DNA of 64,000 nt from Janthinobacterium sp. 67 (GTDB taxonomy: Bacteria > Pseudomonadota > Gammaproteobacteria > Burkholderiales > Burkholderiaceae_D): positions 1,922,001 to 1,986,000 of the forward strand of contig NZ_PGES01000001.1 of the NCBI RefSeq assembly GCF_002797895.1, given 5' to 3'. A program made the position numbers and the translations under genes. The notes under the pieces were generated by a model, which was given only the letters and a program-made list of their open reading frames with translations, was not told the DNA's origin and made no database searches. Positions 24,439-32,658 of this stretch are shown piece by piece. The stretch's first letter is position 1, and every line of letters starts with the position of its first letter.

Positions 24439-25581
24439 ATGCCCTACGTCCGCCAGACCAGCCATATCGACCGCGTGCGCGACCTGATCGCCGGCCGTAT
24501 CGTCAATCCGGGCGCCGATACGGCCAGGCTCGCGTCGTCGTACCGGCGCTCGCTGGACGACTACCGGCTCGACCCCGCTTCCACCACGGGGCCGCGCATC
24601 CTGACGGGCGCCGAATTGCGCGCCATCCAGCAGTCCGAGGAAGATTTTCTGCGTTCCACGGGCCAGTGCCTGCCGCGCCTGCACGCCATGGTGCGTGAAG
24701 CGGGCTATTGCGTCATCCTCGCCAATGCGCGCGGCGTGACGATCGATTACGCGGTCGACACGGACCAGCGCAAGGATTTCAAGAAGGCTGGCCTGTACCC
24801 CGGTTCGTGCTGGTCGGAAGAAGAGGAAGGCACGTGCGGCATCGCCTCCGTGCTGCTCGACCACGAAGCCATCACCGTGCACAAGACCGACCATTTTCGC
24901 GCCGCGTTCACGGGCCTGACCTGCAGCGCCGCGCCGATCTTTTCGCCGCACGGCGACTTGATCGGCGTGCTCGATGCGTCGGCCTTGCGTTCACCCGACG
25001 CGCGCGACAGCCAGCGCCTCGTCAAGCAGCTGGTGCGGCAAGGCGCGACCCTGATCGAGGACGGTTTTTTCCTCAAGTCCTACAGCCATTGCTGCATCCT
25101 GCTGGCGCACCGCAACCGCCACTTCGTGGAAGTGCAGCCGGAGATACTGCTCGCCATCGACGAACATGGCGACATCGTCGCCGCCAACCGCTGCGCGCGC
25201 GACGTCATCGCGGGCCTCGGCAGCCTGCCGCGTCCCGTCGCCGAGGTGCTGGAAGTGCTTGCCGAACGGCTGTTCGATGCGCGCGCGGGACGCAGTCTGC
25301 TGTCCTTGCGCCTGGCCGGCGGCAGCACCTGGCTGCATGCGCGCGTGCGCGCGCCGCAGCGACCGGCCAAGGCGCGTCCGCGCGCCATGCGCGAGGCGCC
25401 CGCCGCGCAAGACGTGGTGGCCTACACGGCGCCGGAACTGGCCGAACGCACGCGCATCGTCCACGCCATGACCGCCGCCAAATGGCGCCCGCTGCAGGCG
25501 GCCGCCATGCTGGGCATCTCGCGCGCCACCCTGTACCGGCGTCTCAAGCAGCTGCACATCGTGGCGCCGCACCGGCAATGA
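24439..25581 (+). CDS. GAF/HTH transcriptional regulator (AcoR-like without AAA+ domain)
   Basis: 380 residues with a GGAGA ribosome site. The N-terminal half matches the sensory part of AcoR-type activators: ASSYRRSLDDYRLDP, ETDQR-like VDTDQRKDF, GSCWSEEEEGTCGIASVL and FTGLTCSAAPIFSPHGDLIGVLD, a GAF domain. The C-terminus has a Fis-type helix-turn-helix (AAAMLGISRATLYRRLKQL, about 354-372). The roughly 240-residue AAA+ module with Walker A and GAFTGA is absent, so it cannot drive sigma-54 and must act on a sigma-70 promoter. It probably controls the adjacent monooxygenase and itself, because both have the same upstream operator. The inducer is unknown. Confidence 0.85.
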   Translation: MPYVRQTSHIDRVRDLIAGRIVNPGADTARLASSYRRSLDDYRLDPASTTGPRILTGAELRAIQQSEEDFLRSTGQCLPRLHAMVREAGYCVILANARGVTIDYAVDTDQRKDFKKAGLYPGSCWSEEEEGTCGIASVLLDHEAITVHKTDHFRAAFTGLTCSAAPIFSPHGDLIGVLDASALRSPDARDSQRLVKQLVRQGATLIEDGFFLKSYSHCCILLAHRNRHFVEVQPEILLAIDEHGDIVAANRCARDVIAGLGSLPRPVAEVLEVLAERLFDARAGRSLLSLRLAGGSTWLHARVRAPQRPAKARPRAMREAPAAQDVVAYTAPELAERTRIVHAMTAAKWRPLQAAAMLGISRATLYRRLKQLHIVAPHRQ

Positions 25582-25595
25582 TGCGACAAACGCGC

Positions 25596-25611
25596 TGAGA
25601 CTTCCGTCTCA
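25596..25611. promoter_or_regulatory. TGAGAC-N4-GTCTCA operator upstream of the monooxygenase
   Basis: A perfect inverted repeat TGAGAC-ttcc-GTCTCA with the same downstream landmarks as 24327-24342: GGCCATGCTGC, an ATGCGGC tract and GTGTTACAAC 48 bases on, an extended -10-like element. The site starts 15 bases after the regulator's stop codon. Confidence 0.75.
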
Positions 25612-25724
25612 GTAGCGGCCATGCTGCGCTGCGCAATGCGGCGCCGGAACGCCAGTGTTACAACATCGTCAGCGGCAACACAGCCGCATCCCATCATAAA
25701 GTCAGCAGACTTGGAGGAGACACG

Positions 25725-27533
25725 ATGCTAACCGATATCAACCCGCACGACCTGGCCGTGGCCGGCGTCCTGGAACAGCTCGAAGGCTTTCTTCGCGCCA
25801 GCGACGGCACGGGTGCCGCGCAACTGTTCGAACAGGACGGCTACTGGCGCGACCTGGTGCTGTTTACCTGGAACCTGAAAACCCTGGAAGGCCGCGAACA
25901 GATCGCCGCCATGCTGTCCGCCCAACTGGGCGCCGTGCAGCCGGTCTCCATCCGCATCGCCGATGGCGAACATGCGGTGGAAGCCGGCGGCGTGCTGCAA
26001 AGCTGGATCACGGTGGAAACGAACGTGGCGCGCGGCGTGGGCTTCATCCGCATCCGCGACGGCAAGATCTGGACCCTGCTCACCACCATGAGCGAATTGA
26101 AGGGGTTTGAGGAAGCCAAGGGCGGCCGTCGGCCCATGGGCGCGGAACACGGCGCGCGCACCAACCGCAGCAGCTGGCTCGAGCACCGCGAGAAGGAAGC
26201 GGCGGAACTGGGCTACGCGCGCCAGCCCTACTGCGTCATCATCGGCGGCGGCCAGGGCGGCATCGCGCTCGGTGCGCGCCTGCGCCAGCTGAACGTCCCC
26301 ACCATCATCATCGAGAAAAACGCGCGCCCCGGCGACAGCTGGCGCAAGCGCTACAAGTCCTTGTGCCTGCACGACCCCGTCTGGTACGACCACATGCCCT
26401 ACATCCCGTTCCCCGACAACTGGCCCGTCTTCACGCCGAAGGACAAGGTCGGCGACTGGCTGGAAATGTACACCAAGGTGATGGAACTGAACTACTGGGG
26501 TTCGACTTCCTGCGAATCGGCCAGCTTCGACGAAGCCACGGGCGAGTGGACGGTGCAGGTGCTGCGCGACGGCCAGCCCGTCACCCTGAAACCCAAGCAG
26601 CTGGTGCTGGCCACGGGCATGTCGGGCAAGGCGAACATGCCGAAGTTCAAGGGCATGGAGGTGTTCCAGGGCGAGCAGCAGCACTCGTCGCAGCATCCGG
26701 GACCGGACGCGTACGTGGGCAAGAAGGTGGTCGTCATCGGCGCGAACAATTCCGCGCACGATATCTGCGCCGCCCTGTGGGAAGCGGGCGTGGACGTGAC
26801 CATGGTACAGCGCTCGTCGACGCACATCGTCAAGTCCGATTCGCTGATGGACCTGGCCTTGGGCGACCTGTATTCGGAACGGGCGCTGGCCGCCGGCATG
26901 ACGACGGCCAAGGCCGACCTGACGTTCGCCTCGATCCCGTACAAGATCCTGGCCGACTTCCAGAAGCCCGTCTTCAAGGCCATCCGCGAACGCGATGCGG
27001 ACTTTTATGCGCGCCTGGAAGAACGGGGCTTCATGCTGGACTTTGGCGACGACGATTCCGGCCTGTTCATGAAGTACCTGCGCCGCGGCTCCGGCTACTA
27101 CATCGACGTGGGCGCCTCCGAGCTGGTCGCCGAGGGCAAGATCAAGCTGAAAAGCGGCGTCGGCGTGCAGGAATTGAAAGCCCATTCCATCGTGCTGTCC
27201 GACGGTACGGAACTGCCAGCCGACCTGGTGGTGTACGCCACCGGCTACGGCTCCATGAATGGCTGGGCGGCCGACCTGATCTCTCCGGAGGTGGCGAACA
27301 AGGTGGGCAAGGTATGGGGACTCGGGTCAAGCACGACGAAGGACCCTGGCCCGTGGGAGGGCGAACAGCGCAATATGTGGAAACCCACGCAGCAGCAGGC
27401 GCTGTGGTTCCACGGCGGTAACCTGCACCAGTCGCGCCATTATTCCCAGTACCTGTCGCTGCAACTGAAGGCGCGCATGGAAGGGTTGAACACGCCCGTG
27501 TATGGGCAGCAGGAGGTGCATCACCTGGCGTGA
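25725..27533 (+). CDS. Flavin-containing monooxygenase with N-terminal NTF2-like domain
   Basis: 602 residues, with an RBS in TTGGAGGAGAC. Residues 1 to about 135 look like a SnoaL/NTF2-like domain (EGFLRASDGTGAAQLFEQDGYWRDL, GFIRIRDGKIWTL). The flavoprotein follows: FAD motif IIGGGQGGIALGARL (about 171), the FMO-type FQGEQQHSSQHP segment, the NADPH-binding VVVIGANNSAHDICAAL (about 335) and LVVYATGYGSMNGW near the end. These features fit the FMO/YUCCA/Baeyer-Villiger superfamily, which oxygenates soft heteroatoms or ketones with NADPH and O2. A strong terminator follows, so it is monocistronic and probably controlled by the preceding regulator. The substrate is unknown. Confidence 0.87.
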   Translation: MLTDINPHDLAVAGVLEQLEGFLRASDGTGAAQLFEQDGYWRDLVLFTWNLKTLEGREQIAAMLSAQLGAVQPVSIRIADGEHAVEAGGVLQSWITVETNVARGVGFIRIRDGKIWTLLTTMSELKGFEEAKGGRRPMGAEHGARTNRSSWLEHREKEAAELGYARQPYCVIIGGGQGGIALGARLRQLNVPTIIIEKNARPGDSWRKRYKSLCLHDPVWYDHMPYIPFPDNWPVFTPKDKVGDWLEMYTKVMELNYWGSTSCESASFDEATGEWTVQVLRDGQPVTLKPKQLVLATGMSGKANMPKFKGMEVFQGEQQHSSQHPGPDAYVGKKVVVIGANNSAHDICAALWEAGVDVTMVQRSSTHIVKSDSLMDLALGDLYSERALAAGMTTAKADLTFASIPYKILADFQKPVFKAIRERDADFYARLEERGFMLDFGDDDSGLFMKYLRRGSGYYIDVGASELVAEGKIKLKSGVGVQELKAHSIVLSDGTELPADLVVYATGYGSMNGWAADLISPEVANKVGKVWGLGSSTTKDPGPWEGEQRNMWKPTQQQALWFHGGNLHQSRHYSQYLSLQLKARMEGLNTPVYGQQEVHHLA

Positions 27534-27550
27534 TACCGACTACCTGGACG

Positions 27551-27587
27551 AAAAAAAACGGCGGGCTATTTGCCCGCCGTTTTTTTC
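27551..27587. terminator. Rho-independent terminator after the monooxygenase
   Basis: ACGGCGGGC and GCCCGCCGT form a 9-base stem with a five-base loop, flanked by A8 and T7 runs, so it can act in both directions. It lies 18 bases after the monooxygenase stop. Confidence 0.9.
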
Positions 27588-27610
27588 AGCTTCAAACCAA
27601 GAGCAAAAAC

Positions 27611-27640
27611 TGGGGTCGGACCCTCAGGGTCCGACCCCGG
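27611..27640. repeat. GGGGTC palindromic repeat, copy 2
   Basis: The compact form of the family: GGGGTCGGACCC-tca-GGGTCCGACCCC, a perfect 12-base stem. The sequence before it, GCAAAAACT, is also found before other copies. It lies in the convergent gap between the monooxygenase terminator and yceI. Confidence 0.8.
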
Positions 27641-27664
27641 CAGTGCAGATATCGGGTCTAAAAA

Positions 27665-28231
27665 TTACTGTTTGATGGCTTCGATGGCGAAGGTCAACGT
27701 GACATCATCGCTGACGGCCGGCGCATATTTGCCGGCGTTGAACTCCGAGCGCTTGATCTTGGCCGTGGCATTGGCGCCGCAAGCGTCTTTCTTCAGCATC
27801 GGGTGCGGTGCGCAGGCGAACGAGGTGACGGTCAGGGTCACTGGTTTGGTCACGCCTTTCAGGGTCAAATTGCCTTCAACGGAGGCCAGCTTGTCGCCGT
27901 CGAAGTTGAACTTGGTCGACTTGTAGGTGGCGACCGGATACTTGGCCGTGTCGAGGAAGTCTTCGCCCTGGATGTGCGAGTTGAACAGGGTCGAACCCGT
28001 GTCGACGGATTTGGTGTCGATCAGCACTTCGACGGCGCCCGTCTTGGCGGCGCGGTCCAGCGTGACCTTGCCGGTGGTGTTATTGAAACGGCTTTGCTGC
28101 GTCGAGAAGCCCATGTGGGTGTACTCGAAACGGGGGAAAGTGTGGCTGCCATCGATGACGTAGACTTCAGGAGCGGCAAAAGCGGACAGGGAGAAGCCGG
28201 CGGCGGCGATAAAGGCGAGCAGTTTTTTCAT
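27665..28231 (-). CDS. Periplasmic YceI-family protein
   Basis: 188 residues from ATG 28231, preceded by CAGGAATCC; the longer frame upstream lacks a signal peptide start. The signal peptide is MKKLLAFIAAAGFSLSAFA. The lipocalin-like YceI pattern is complete: YVIDGSHTFPRFEYTHMGFST, VEVLIDTKSVDTGS, EDFLDTAKYP, NLTLKGVTKPVTLTV and ANATAKIKRSEF. YceI proteins bind polyprenyl-like lipids in the periplasm and are often induced by base or osmotic stress. It is a single gene with no partner cytochrome b561 gene nearby. Confidence 0.93.
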   Translation of the reverse strand: MKKLLAFIAAAGFSLSAFAAPEVYVIDGSHTFPRFEYTHMGFSTQQSRFNNTTGKVTLDRAAKTGAVEVLIDTKSVDTGSTLFNSHIQGEDFLDTAKYPVATYKSTKFNFDGDKLASVEGNLTLKGVTKPVTLTVTSFACAPHPMLKKDACGANATAKIKRSEFNAGKYAPAVSDDVTLTFAIEAIKQ

Positions 28232-28476
28232 GATGGATTCCTGATAGGAGTGGAGGATGTCAAAACCGCAAGCAGCTGCAGGCGGGAAGCGCTGCGGCTG
28301 ATTGTCCGGCTTCAGTTGCAACAGATTATGCATGGCATGAAGATCGATGTAAAACGGAAAATATACCTAGTTAGCATCGAAAAAATCGATAATAACGGCA
28401 GCGATGTCCGTGACGGCGTCTTCTGCTGCCGATTATTGTCTGCATTGCCAAAAATATCCAGCGTTATCAGATCATC

Positions 28477-28505
28477 AAATGAGAATGATTCTTGTTATTA
28501 TTCTC
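28477..28505. promoter_or_regulatory. Fur-like box upstream of the DUF454 gene
   Basis: AAATGAGAATGATTCTTG followed by TTATTATTC resembles tandem, imperfect Fur hexamers (GATAAT-like). It lies about 190 bases before the DUF454 gene, and 28232-28592 contains no other gene. The right half deviates from the consensus, so support is moderate. Confidence 0.5.
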
Positions 28506-28696
28506 CAGGATTGCTATCATCACGGCCCTGGCGGGCATGCAGCGCCGCCTTGATTCATCCATAATAGAGCAGAACACAGCACAGAAAAAAACATGACGGC
28601 CACCCGCCACACCCGCCACGCTATGCGCACCTTGAAGGCGCTTCCCGCCGCCTCCCCGCTCCGCAGCCACGGCCCCACGGCCGGCGCCCTCGCCTG

Positions 28697-29155
28697 ATGC
28701 GGCAACCGCACGCCCGGACGCCGCTGCCTGAAGCGCATGGCGCACGCCTGCGCCGCTGGGCGTGGACGGCCGCCGGCGCCCTGATGGTGCTGCTGGGGAT
28801 CATCGGCGCCATGCTGCCCGTCATGCCGACGACGATTTTCCTCATCCTCGCCCTCGCCTGCTTCAGCCGCGCCTCGCCGCGCCTCGAACACTGGCTGCTG
28901 CACCATCGCCGCTTCGGTCCGCCGCTGCGCCAATGGCGCGAGCACCGCGCCGTCTCGCGGCGCGGCAAGGTCATGGCTTGCCTGGGCATGGCCATCGGCT
29001 TTGTCGCCATGTGCCTGGGCCATCCGCCGTGGTGGGTCATCGCCATGGTGGGCGCCATGGAAATCGCCGTGCTCGTCTACCTGCTGCGGCGCCCCGAAGG
29101 TCCCGCCGCCACCGGGGCAGAATCTGCCCGCGAAGAAGGCAATGGCGGGCAGTAA
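28697..29155 (+). CDS. DUF454 (YbaN-like) inner-membrane protein
   Basis: 152 residues. A basic N-terminus is followed by two or three membrane helices: WTAAGALMVLLGIIGAMLPVMPTTIFLILALACF and VMACLGMAIGFVAMCLGH-PWWVIAMVGAMEIAVLVYLL. The motif LPVMPTTIFLILALACFSRASPRLEHWLLHH is diagnostic of DUF454. Its ATG overlaps the TGA of a 34-codon open frame at 28593, which may be a leader. DUF454 genes are often near iron or heme uptake genes, and the Fur-like box upstream would agree. The molecular function is unknown. Confidence 0.8.
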   Translation: MRQPHARTPLPEAHGARLRRWAWTAAGALMVLLGIIGAMLPVMPTTIFLILALACFSRASPRLEHWLLHHRRFGPPLRQWREHRAVSRRGKVMACLGMAIGFVAMCLGHPPWWVIAMVGAMEIAVLVYLLRRPEGPAATGAESAREEGNGGQ

Positions 29156-29479
29156 ACGGCCCTGTCCACGTCGAAGAAACGGCAAGTGAGCCGAACCGCA
29201 CATAAAAGTACCGCGAGGCGTCCGCAGGGCGCGGCGAACTTTTCACCAGGATACGGCTCCCGCACGCCCCTCCACGCGATTAAATTCGGCAAGAACACCG
29301 CTTTCCCGCTTTTTTGACTTGAAAACGGACGCATAGACATTATTTGCATATTCAAAGCAAGATTCTGTCGTAGGAGTAATAACACGATCGGAGGTATACT
29401 ACGCAACCGACGTAACAGGCTGGGCGATTTGGCCCCTGCAAGCGCGCCTGTCACGGTCCAATAAAAAAGGAAACACTGC

Positions 29480-30289
29480 ATGACCACATCCCACCGTACG
29501 CCGGTGATTCGCATCGATGGCGCGAACAAGACCTTCGCGCTGCCCAAAGGCGAACAATTCCACGCGGTCAAATCGGTCACGCTGGAAGTCTATCCCGGTG
29601 ATATTTTCGGCCTGATCGGCAAGAGCGGCGCCGGCAAATCGACCCTGCTGCGTCTGATTAACCTGCTCGAGCGTCCCGACAGCGGCACGATTACCGTGGC
29701 CGGGCGCGAATTGACGAGCCTGAGCAAGAGCGACTTGCGCGATGCGCGCCAGAACATCGGCATGATTTTCCAGCAGTTCAATCTGCTGCAGAATGCCACC
29801 GTCTTCGACAACGTCGCCTTCCCCCTGAAAATCCATGGCACGACCAAGGGCGAGCAGATCGCCGCCCGGGTCGAGGAGTGCCTGGCACTGGTCGGCCTGT
29901 CCGACAAGCTGCACAGCTATCCGGCCCAATTGTCCGGCGGGCAGAAGCAGCGCGTGGCCATCGCCCGCGCGCTGGCCAGCCACCCCGACGTGCTGCTGTG
30001 CGACGAGCCGACGTCCGCGCTGGACGCGGAAACGACGCGCGCCCTGCTCGACACCCTGCGCGACATCAATGCGCGCCTCGGCGTGACCATCGTCATCGTC
30101 AGCCATGAGCTGTCGGTGCTGGGCGCCATCTGCAACCGCGTCGCCGTCGTGGAAAAAGGCGCCATCGCCGAACAATTCGACTTGAGCGACACGGCTACCC
30201 CGCGCAAGACGGCGCTGGGACGCGAGCTCGCTTATTACGGCACCGAGGCGTTTGAAGCCACCGCATGGAAGGATGCAACACATGTTTGA
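29480..30289 (+). CDS. metN: Methionine ABC transporter ATPase MetN, short form
   Basis: 269 residues. Walker A GKSGAGKST, signature LSGGQKQRVAIARAL, Walker B VLLCDEPTSALD and switch VSHELSVL are intact, and gene order with metI and metQ secures the assignment. E. coli MetN has about 343 residues with a C-terminal NIL/ACT-like domain that binds methionine and inhibits transport; this protein stops about 30 residues after the ABC core and lacks it. Feedback inhibition is therefore probably absent or exerted otherwise. A ribosome site (AAAGGAAA) is present. The 324-base gap upstream shows no other gene and no riboswitch I can recognise. Confidence 0.9.
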   Translation: MTTSHRTPVIRIDGANKTFALPKGEQFHAVKSVTLEVYPGDIFGLIGKSGAGKSTLLRLINLLERPDSGTITVAGRELTSLSKSDLRDARQNIGMIFQQFNLLQNATVFDNVAFPLKIHGTTKGEQIAARVEECLALVGLSDKLHSYPAQLSGGQKQRVAIARALASHPDVLLCDEPTSALDAETTRALLDTLRDINARLGVTIVIVSHELSVLGAICNRVAVVEKGAIAEQFDLSDTATPRKTALGRELAYYGTEAFEATAWKDATHV

Positions 30290-30956
30290 AGAATCGATCA
30301 ATAACGTCATCAACCTGCTGCCGGAAATCTGGGTGGCGCTGGGCCAGACCATGACGATGCTGGGCATTGGCCTCACGGCCGCCATCCTGGTCGGCGGCCC
30401 GCTGGGCATCTTGCTGTTCCTCGTATCGGAAGGCCAGTCGCTGGAAAACCGTCCGCTGTCGATGATCCTCGGCTGGCTGGTCAATACCGTACGCAGCTTC
30501 CCCTTCATCATCCTGCTCGTCGCCCTGACGCCGTTTACGCGCATCATCGCGGGCACCTCGATCGGCCCGCTGGCGGCCAGCGTGCCGCTGTCGTTCGCCG
30601 CCATTCCCTACCTGGCGCGCCTGGTGGAACAGAACCTGCGCGAAGTGCCGCGCGGCGTGATCGAGGCGGCGCACGCCATGGGCGCGTCGGAAATGCAGAT
30701 CATCTTCCGCGTGCTGCTGGTCGAAGCGCGTTCCGGCCTCGTGCTGGCGCTGACCGTGCTGTCGATCAGCTTCCTGTCGTATTCGGCCGTGGCCGGCGTG
30801 GTGGGCGGCGGCGGCATCGGCGACCTGGCCATCCGCTACGGCTACTACCGCTTCGAGACGGACATCATGGTCGCCACCGTGGCCATCCTGATCGTGCTGG
30901 TGCAAACCATCCAGTTCGCCGGCACGCGCATCGCCAAGCGCCTCGACAAACGTTAA
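30282..30956 (+). CDS. metI: Methionine ABC transporter permease MetI
   Basis: 224 residues from ATG 30282, which has GGAAGGA upstream and overlaps the metN stop by 8 bases. Five hydrophobic helices are visible, and the EAA-type cytoplasmic loop VIEAAHAMGASEMQIIFRVLLVEARSG couples to MetN. The FLSYSAVAGVVGGGGIGDLAIRYGYYRF segment is strongly conserved in MetI. It forms the inner-membrane D-methionine/L-methionine channel. Confidence 0.95.
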   Translation: MFEESINNVINLLPEIWVALGQTMTMLGIGLTAAILVGGPLGILLFLVSEGQSLENRPLSMILGWLVNTVRSFPFIILLVALTPFTRIIAGTSIGPLAASVPLSFAAIPYLARLVEQNLREVPRGVIEAAHAMGASEMQIIFRVLLVEARSGLVLALTVLSISFLSYSAVAGVVGGGGIGDLAIRYGYYRFETDIMVATVAILIVLVQTIQFAGTRIAKRLDKR

Positions 30957-30988
30957 TTCATCTTCAGTATTTCAGTACAAGGAAAAGC

Positions 30989-31816
30989 ATGAACCACATT
31001 CGCCGCACCCTGCTCGTCGCCGCCACCAGCCTGGCCTTCGCCACCGCCGCCCACGCCAAGGACCCGAAAGAACTCGTCATCGGCACCAGTTCCGGCCCGT
31101 ATTCGGACCAGCTGAAGCTGGGCATCAAGCCCATCCTGGAAAAACAGGGCTACAAGGTCAAGATCGTGGAATTCAACGACTACGTGCAGCCGAACTACGC
31201 GCTGGCCGAAGGCTCGCTGGACGCCAACGTGTTCCAGCACATCGTCTATCTGACCAAGTTCGCCACCGATAACAAGCTGCCATTGAGCCCCCTGATCACC
31301 GTGCCGACCATGCCGATCGGCCTGTACGGCGGCAAGCAAAAATCCTTGGCTGACGTCAAGAACGGCGCCACCATCACCATGCCGAACGACCCGACCAACC
31401 AGGCGCGCGCGCTGGTGATGCTGGCCAAGATGGGCTGGATCAAACTGAAACCGAACGTCGACCCGCTGCGCGCGTCCGAGCGCGACGTGCTGGAAAACCC
31501 GAAGAAGCTGAAGCTGGTGCCGCTGGAAGCGGCGCAGCTGCCACGTTCGCTGGCGGACGCCGACTACGCTTTCGTCAACGGCAACTTCGCCCTGGCCGCC
31601 GGCATGAAGCTGACCTCGGCCCTCGCCGTGGAAAAGATCTCGGACAGCTACATCAACCTGGTCGCCATCCGCACGGCCGACAAGGCCAAGCCATGGGTCA
31701 AGGACCTGGAAGCGGCCTACCGCTCGCGCGCCTTCCTCGACGCGACGAACAAATACCTGGCCGGCTACGAAAAGACGGACTACCAGCTGGCGCTGGAAAA
31801 GACGCTGAAAAAATAA
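30989..31816 (+). CDS. metQ: Methionine-binding protein MetQ (NlpA family)
   Basis: 275 residues with a cleavable signal peptide ending at ATAAHA. There is no lipobox Cys, so unlike E. coli MetQ it appears to be a soluble periplasmic protein. The NlpA/MetQ pattern is clear: LVIGTSSGPYSDQL, VEFNDYVQPNYALAEGSLDANVFQH, TMPIGLYGGK, ATITMPNDPTNQARALVML and ADYAFVNGNFA. It is the third gene of metNIQ and is closed by a strong terminator at 31835. Confidence 0.94.
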   Translation: MNHIRRTLLVAATSLAFATAAHAKDPKELVIGTSSGPYSDQLKLGIKPILEKQGYKVKIVEFNDYVQPNYALAEGSLDANVFQHIVYLTKFATDNKLPLSPLITVPTMPIGLYGGKQKSLADVKNGATITMPNDPTNQARALVMLAKMGWIKLKPNVDPLRASERDVLENPKKLKLVPLEAAQLPRSLADADYAFVNGNFALAAGMKLTSALAVEKISDSYINLVAIRTADKAKPWVKDLEAAYRSRAFLDATNKYLAGYEKTDYQLALEKTLKK

Positions 31817-31834
31817 ACGGTACGCTTGAAACGT

Positions 31835-31866
31835 AAAAAAGGACGGCTGTTGCCGTCCTTTTTTTT
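31835..31866. terminator. Bidirectional terminator between metQ and ompW
   Basis: GGACGG-ctgttg-CCGTCC stem flanked by A6 and T8 runs. It serves metNIQ on the plus strand and ompW on the minus strand, since these genes converge. Confidence 0.9.
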
Positions 31867-31894
31867 CGCCCGCGCTGCGCGGGCATGCCTATAC

Positions 31895-32512
31895 TTAGAA
31901 GCGGTAACCGACGCCGACGCCGATCAGGAGAGGATCGACCTTGACTTCGCTGGCCTTGGCGCCACCGATGAAGACGTCGCTGCGGATCTGCACTTTCTTG
32001 ATGTCGAAGTTCAGGGACCAGTTTTTATCCAGTTTGTAGTCGACACCGGCTTGCAGCGAGTAACCCCAGCTGTCGTGTTCCAGGCGGCCGGCGCCGTTCA
32101 GCAATTTCACGTCCGAGATATTCGTGTAGTTGATGCCGGCACCCACGTAAGGGCTGAACTGTTTTTCAGGCATGAAGTGGTATTGCAGCGACAGGGTCGG
32201 CGGCAAGTGCTTGAAGGTACCGATATTGTTGCCGTCGAGCTTGACGTCATGCTTTTGCGGGTAGGTCAGAATCAGCTCGGCAGCGATATTCGGGGTGAAG
32301 AAGTACGAAATATCGATTTCAGGAATCGTCTTGCTGCTGACCGTCAAACGGTCGGATGCGCCGACGCCACCAACAGGAGCAGATTTATCGGCCGGATCGA
32401 GGTGCACGGCGCGCGCACGGACCAGCCATGGGCCTTCCTGTGCCATTGCGTTGCTGGCGAATGCGCCGATGGCGGCCAGGACGATTGCTGCTGCAGTTGC
32501 GGACTTTTTCAT
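31895..32512 (-). CDS. ompW: Outer-membrane protein OmpW
   Basis: 205 residues with a GAGGGAA ribosome site. The signal peptide ends at ASNAMA. The eight-stranded OmpW barrel pattern is evident: GPWLVRARAVHLDPAD, IPEIDISYFFTPNIAAELILTYPQKHDV, LPPTLSLQYHF, FSPYVGAGINYTNI, and a terminal Phe (VGVGYRF) for BAM recognition. OmpW forms a narrow hydrophobic channel in the outer membrane. The FNR site upstream predicts induction at low oxygen. Confidence 0.95.
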   Translation of the reverse strand: MKKSATAAAIVLAAIGAFASNAMAQEGPWLVRARAVHLDPADKSAPVGGVGASDRLTVSSKTIPEIDISYFFTPNIAAELILTYPQKHDVKLDGNNIGTFKHLPPTLSLQYHFMPEKQFSPYVGAGINYTNISDVKLLNGAGRLEHDSWGYSLQAGVDYKLDKNWSLNFDIKKVQIRSDVFIGGAKASEVKVDPLLIGVGVGYRF

Positions 32513-32549
32513 TCTAGTTCCCTCTTTTTGTCGTTAAGTAACGCTGCGA

Positions 32550-32591
32550 AGTCTAAGAGTGCAGTGCAACAAAAACTTTGATCCACATCAA
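32550..32591 (-). promoter_or_regulatory. Class II FNR-dependent promoter of ompW
   Basis: TTGAT-ccac-ATCAA (32578-32591) is a perfect FNR consensus. On the minus strand a -10 candidate TAGACT lies at 32555-32550, giving a start near 32543. The FNR site would then be centred at -41.5, the class II activation position. Confidence 0.72.
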
Positions 32592-32658
32592 ATAGTGCTA
32601 GATGGCATCAACAGAGGGATTTTTTCCTTTGCCCAGGTCAAGAAAATGCGGCAGCGCG

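Noticed and set aside
24439..25581. Regulator as a decayed AcoR pseudogene
   Set aside because: The frame is intact with sensor and HTH at both ends and two conserved operators, so loss of the AAA+ module looks like a stable architecture, not decay.
28593..28697. 34-codon open frame overlapping the DUF454 start (TGATG)
   Set aside because: It might be a coupled leader peptide, but there is no ribosome site, no family match and the composition is unremarkable.
29156..29479. SAM riboswitch upstream of metN
   Set aside because: No SAM-I or SAM-II core could be recognised by eye; the region is described as gene-free only. A covariance-model scan would settle it.
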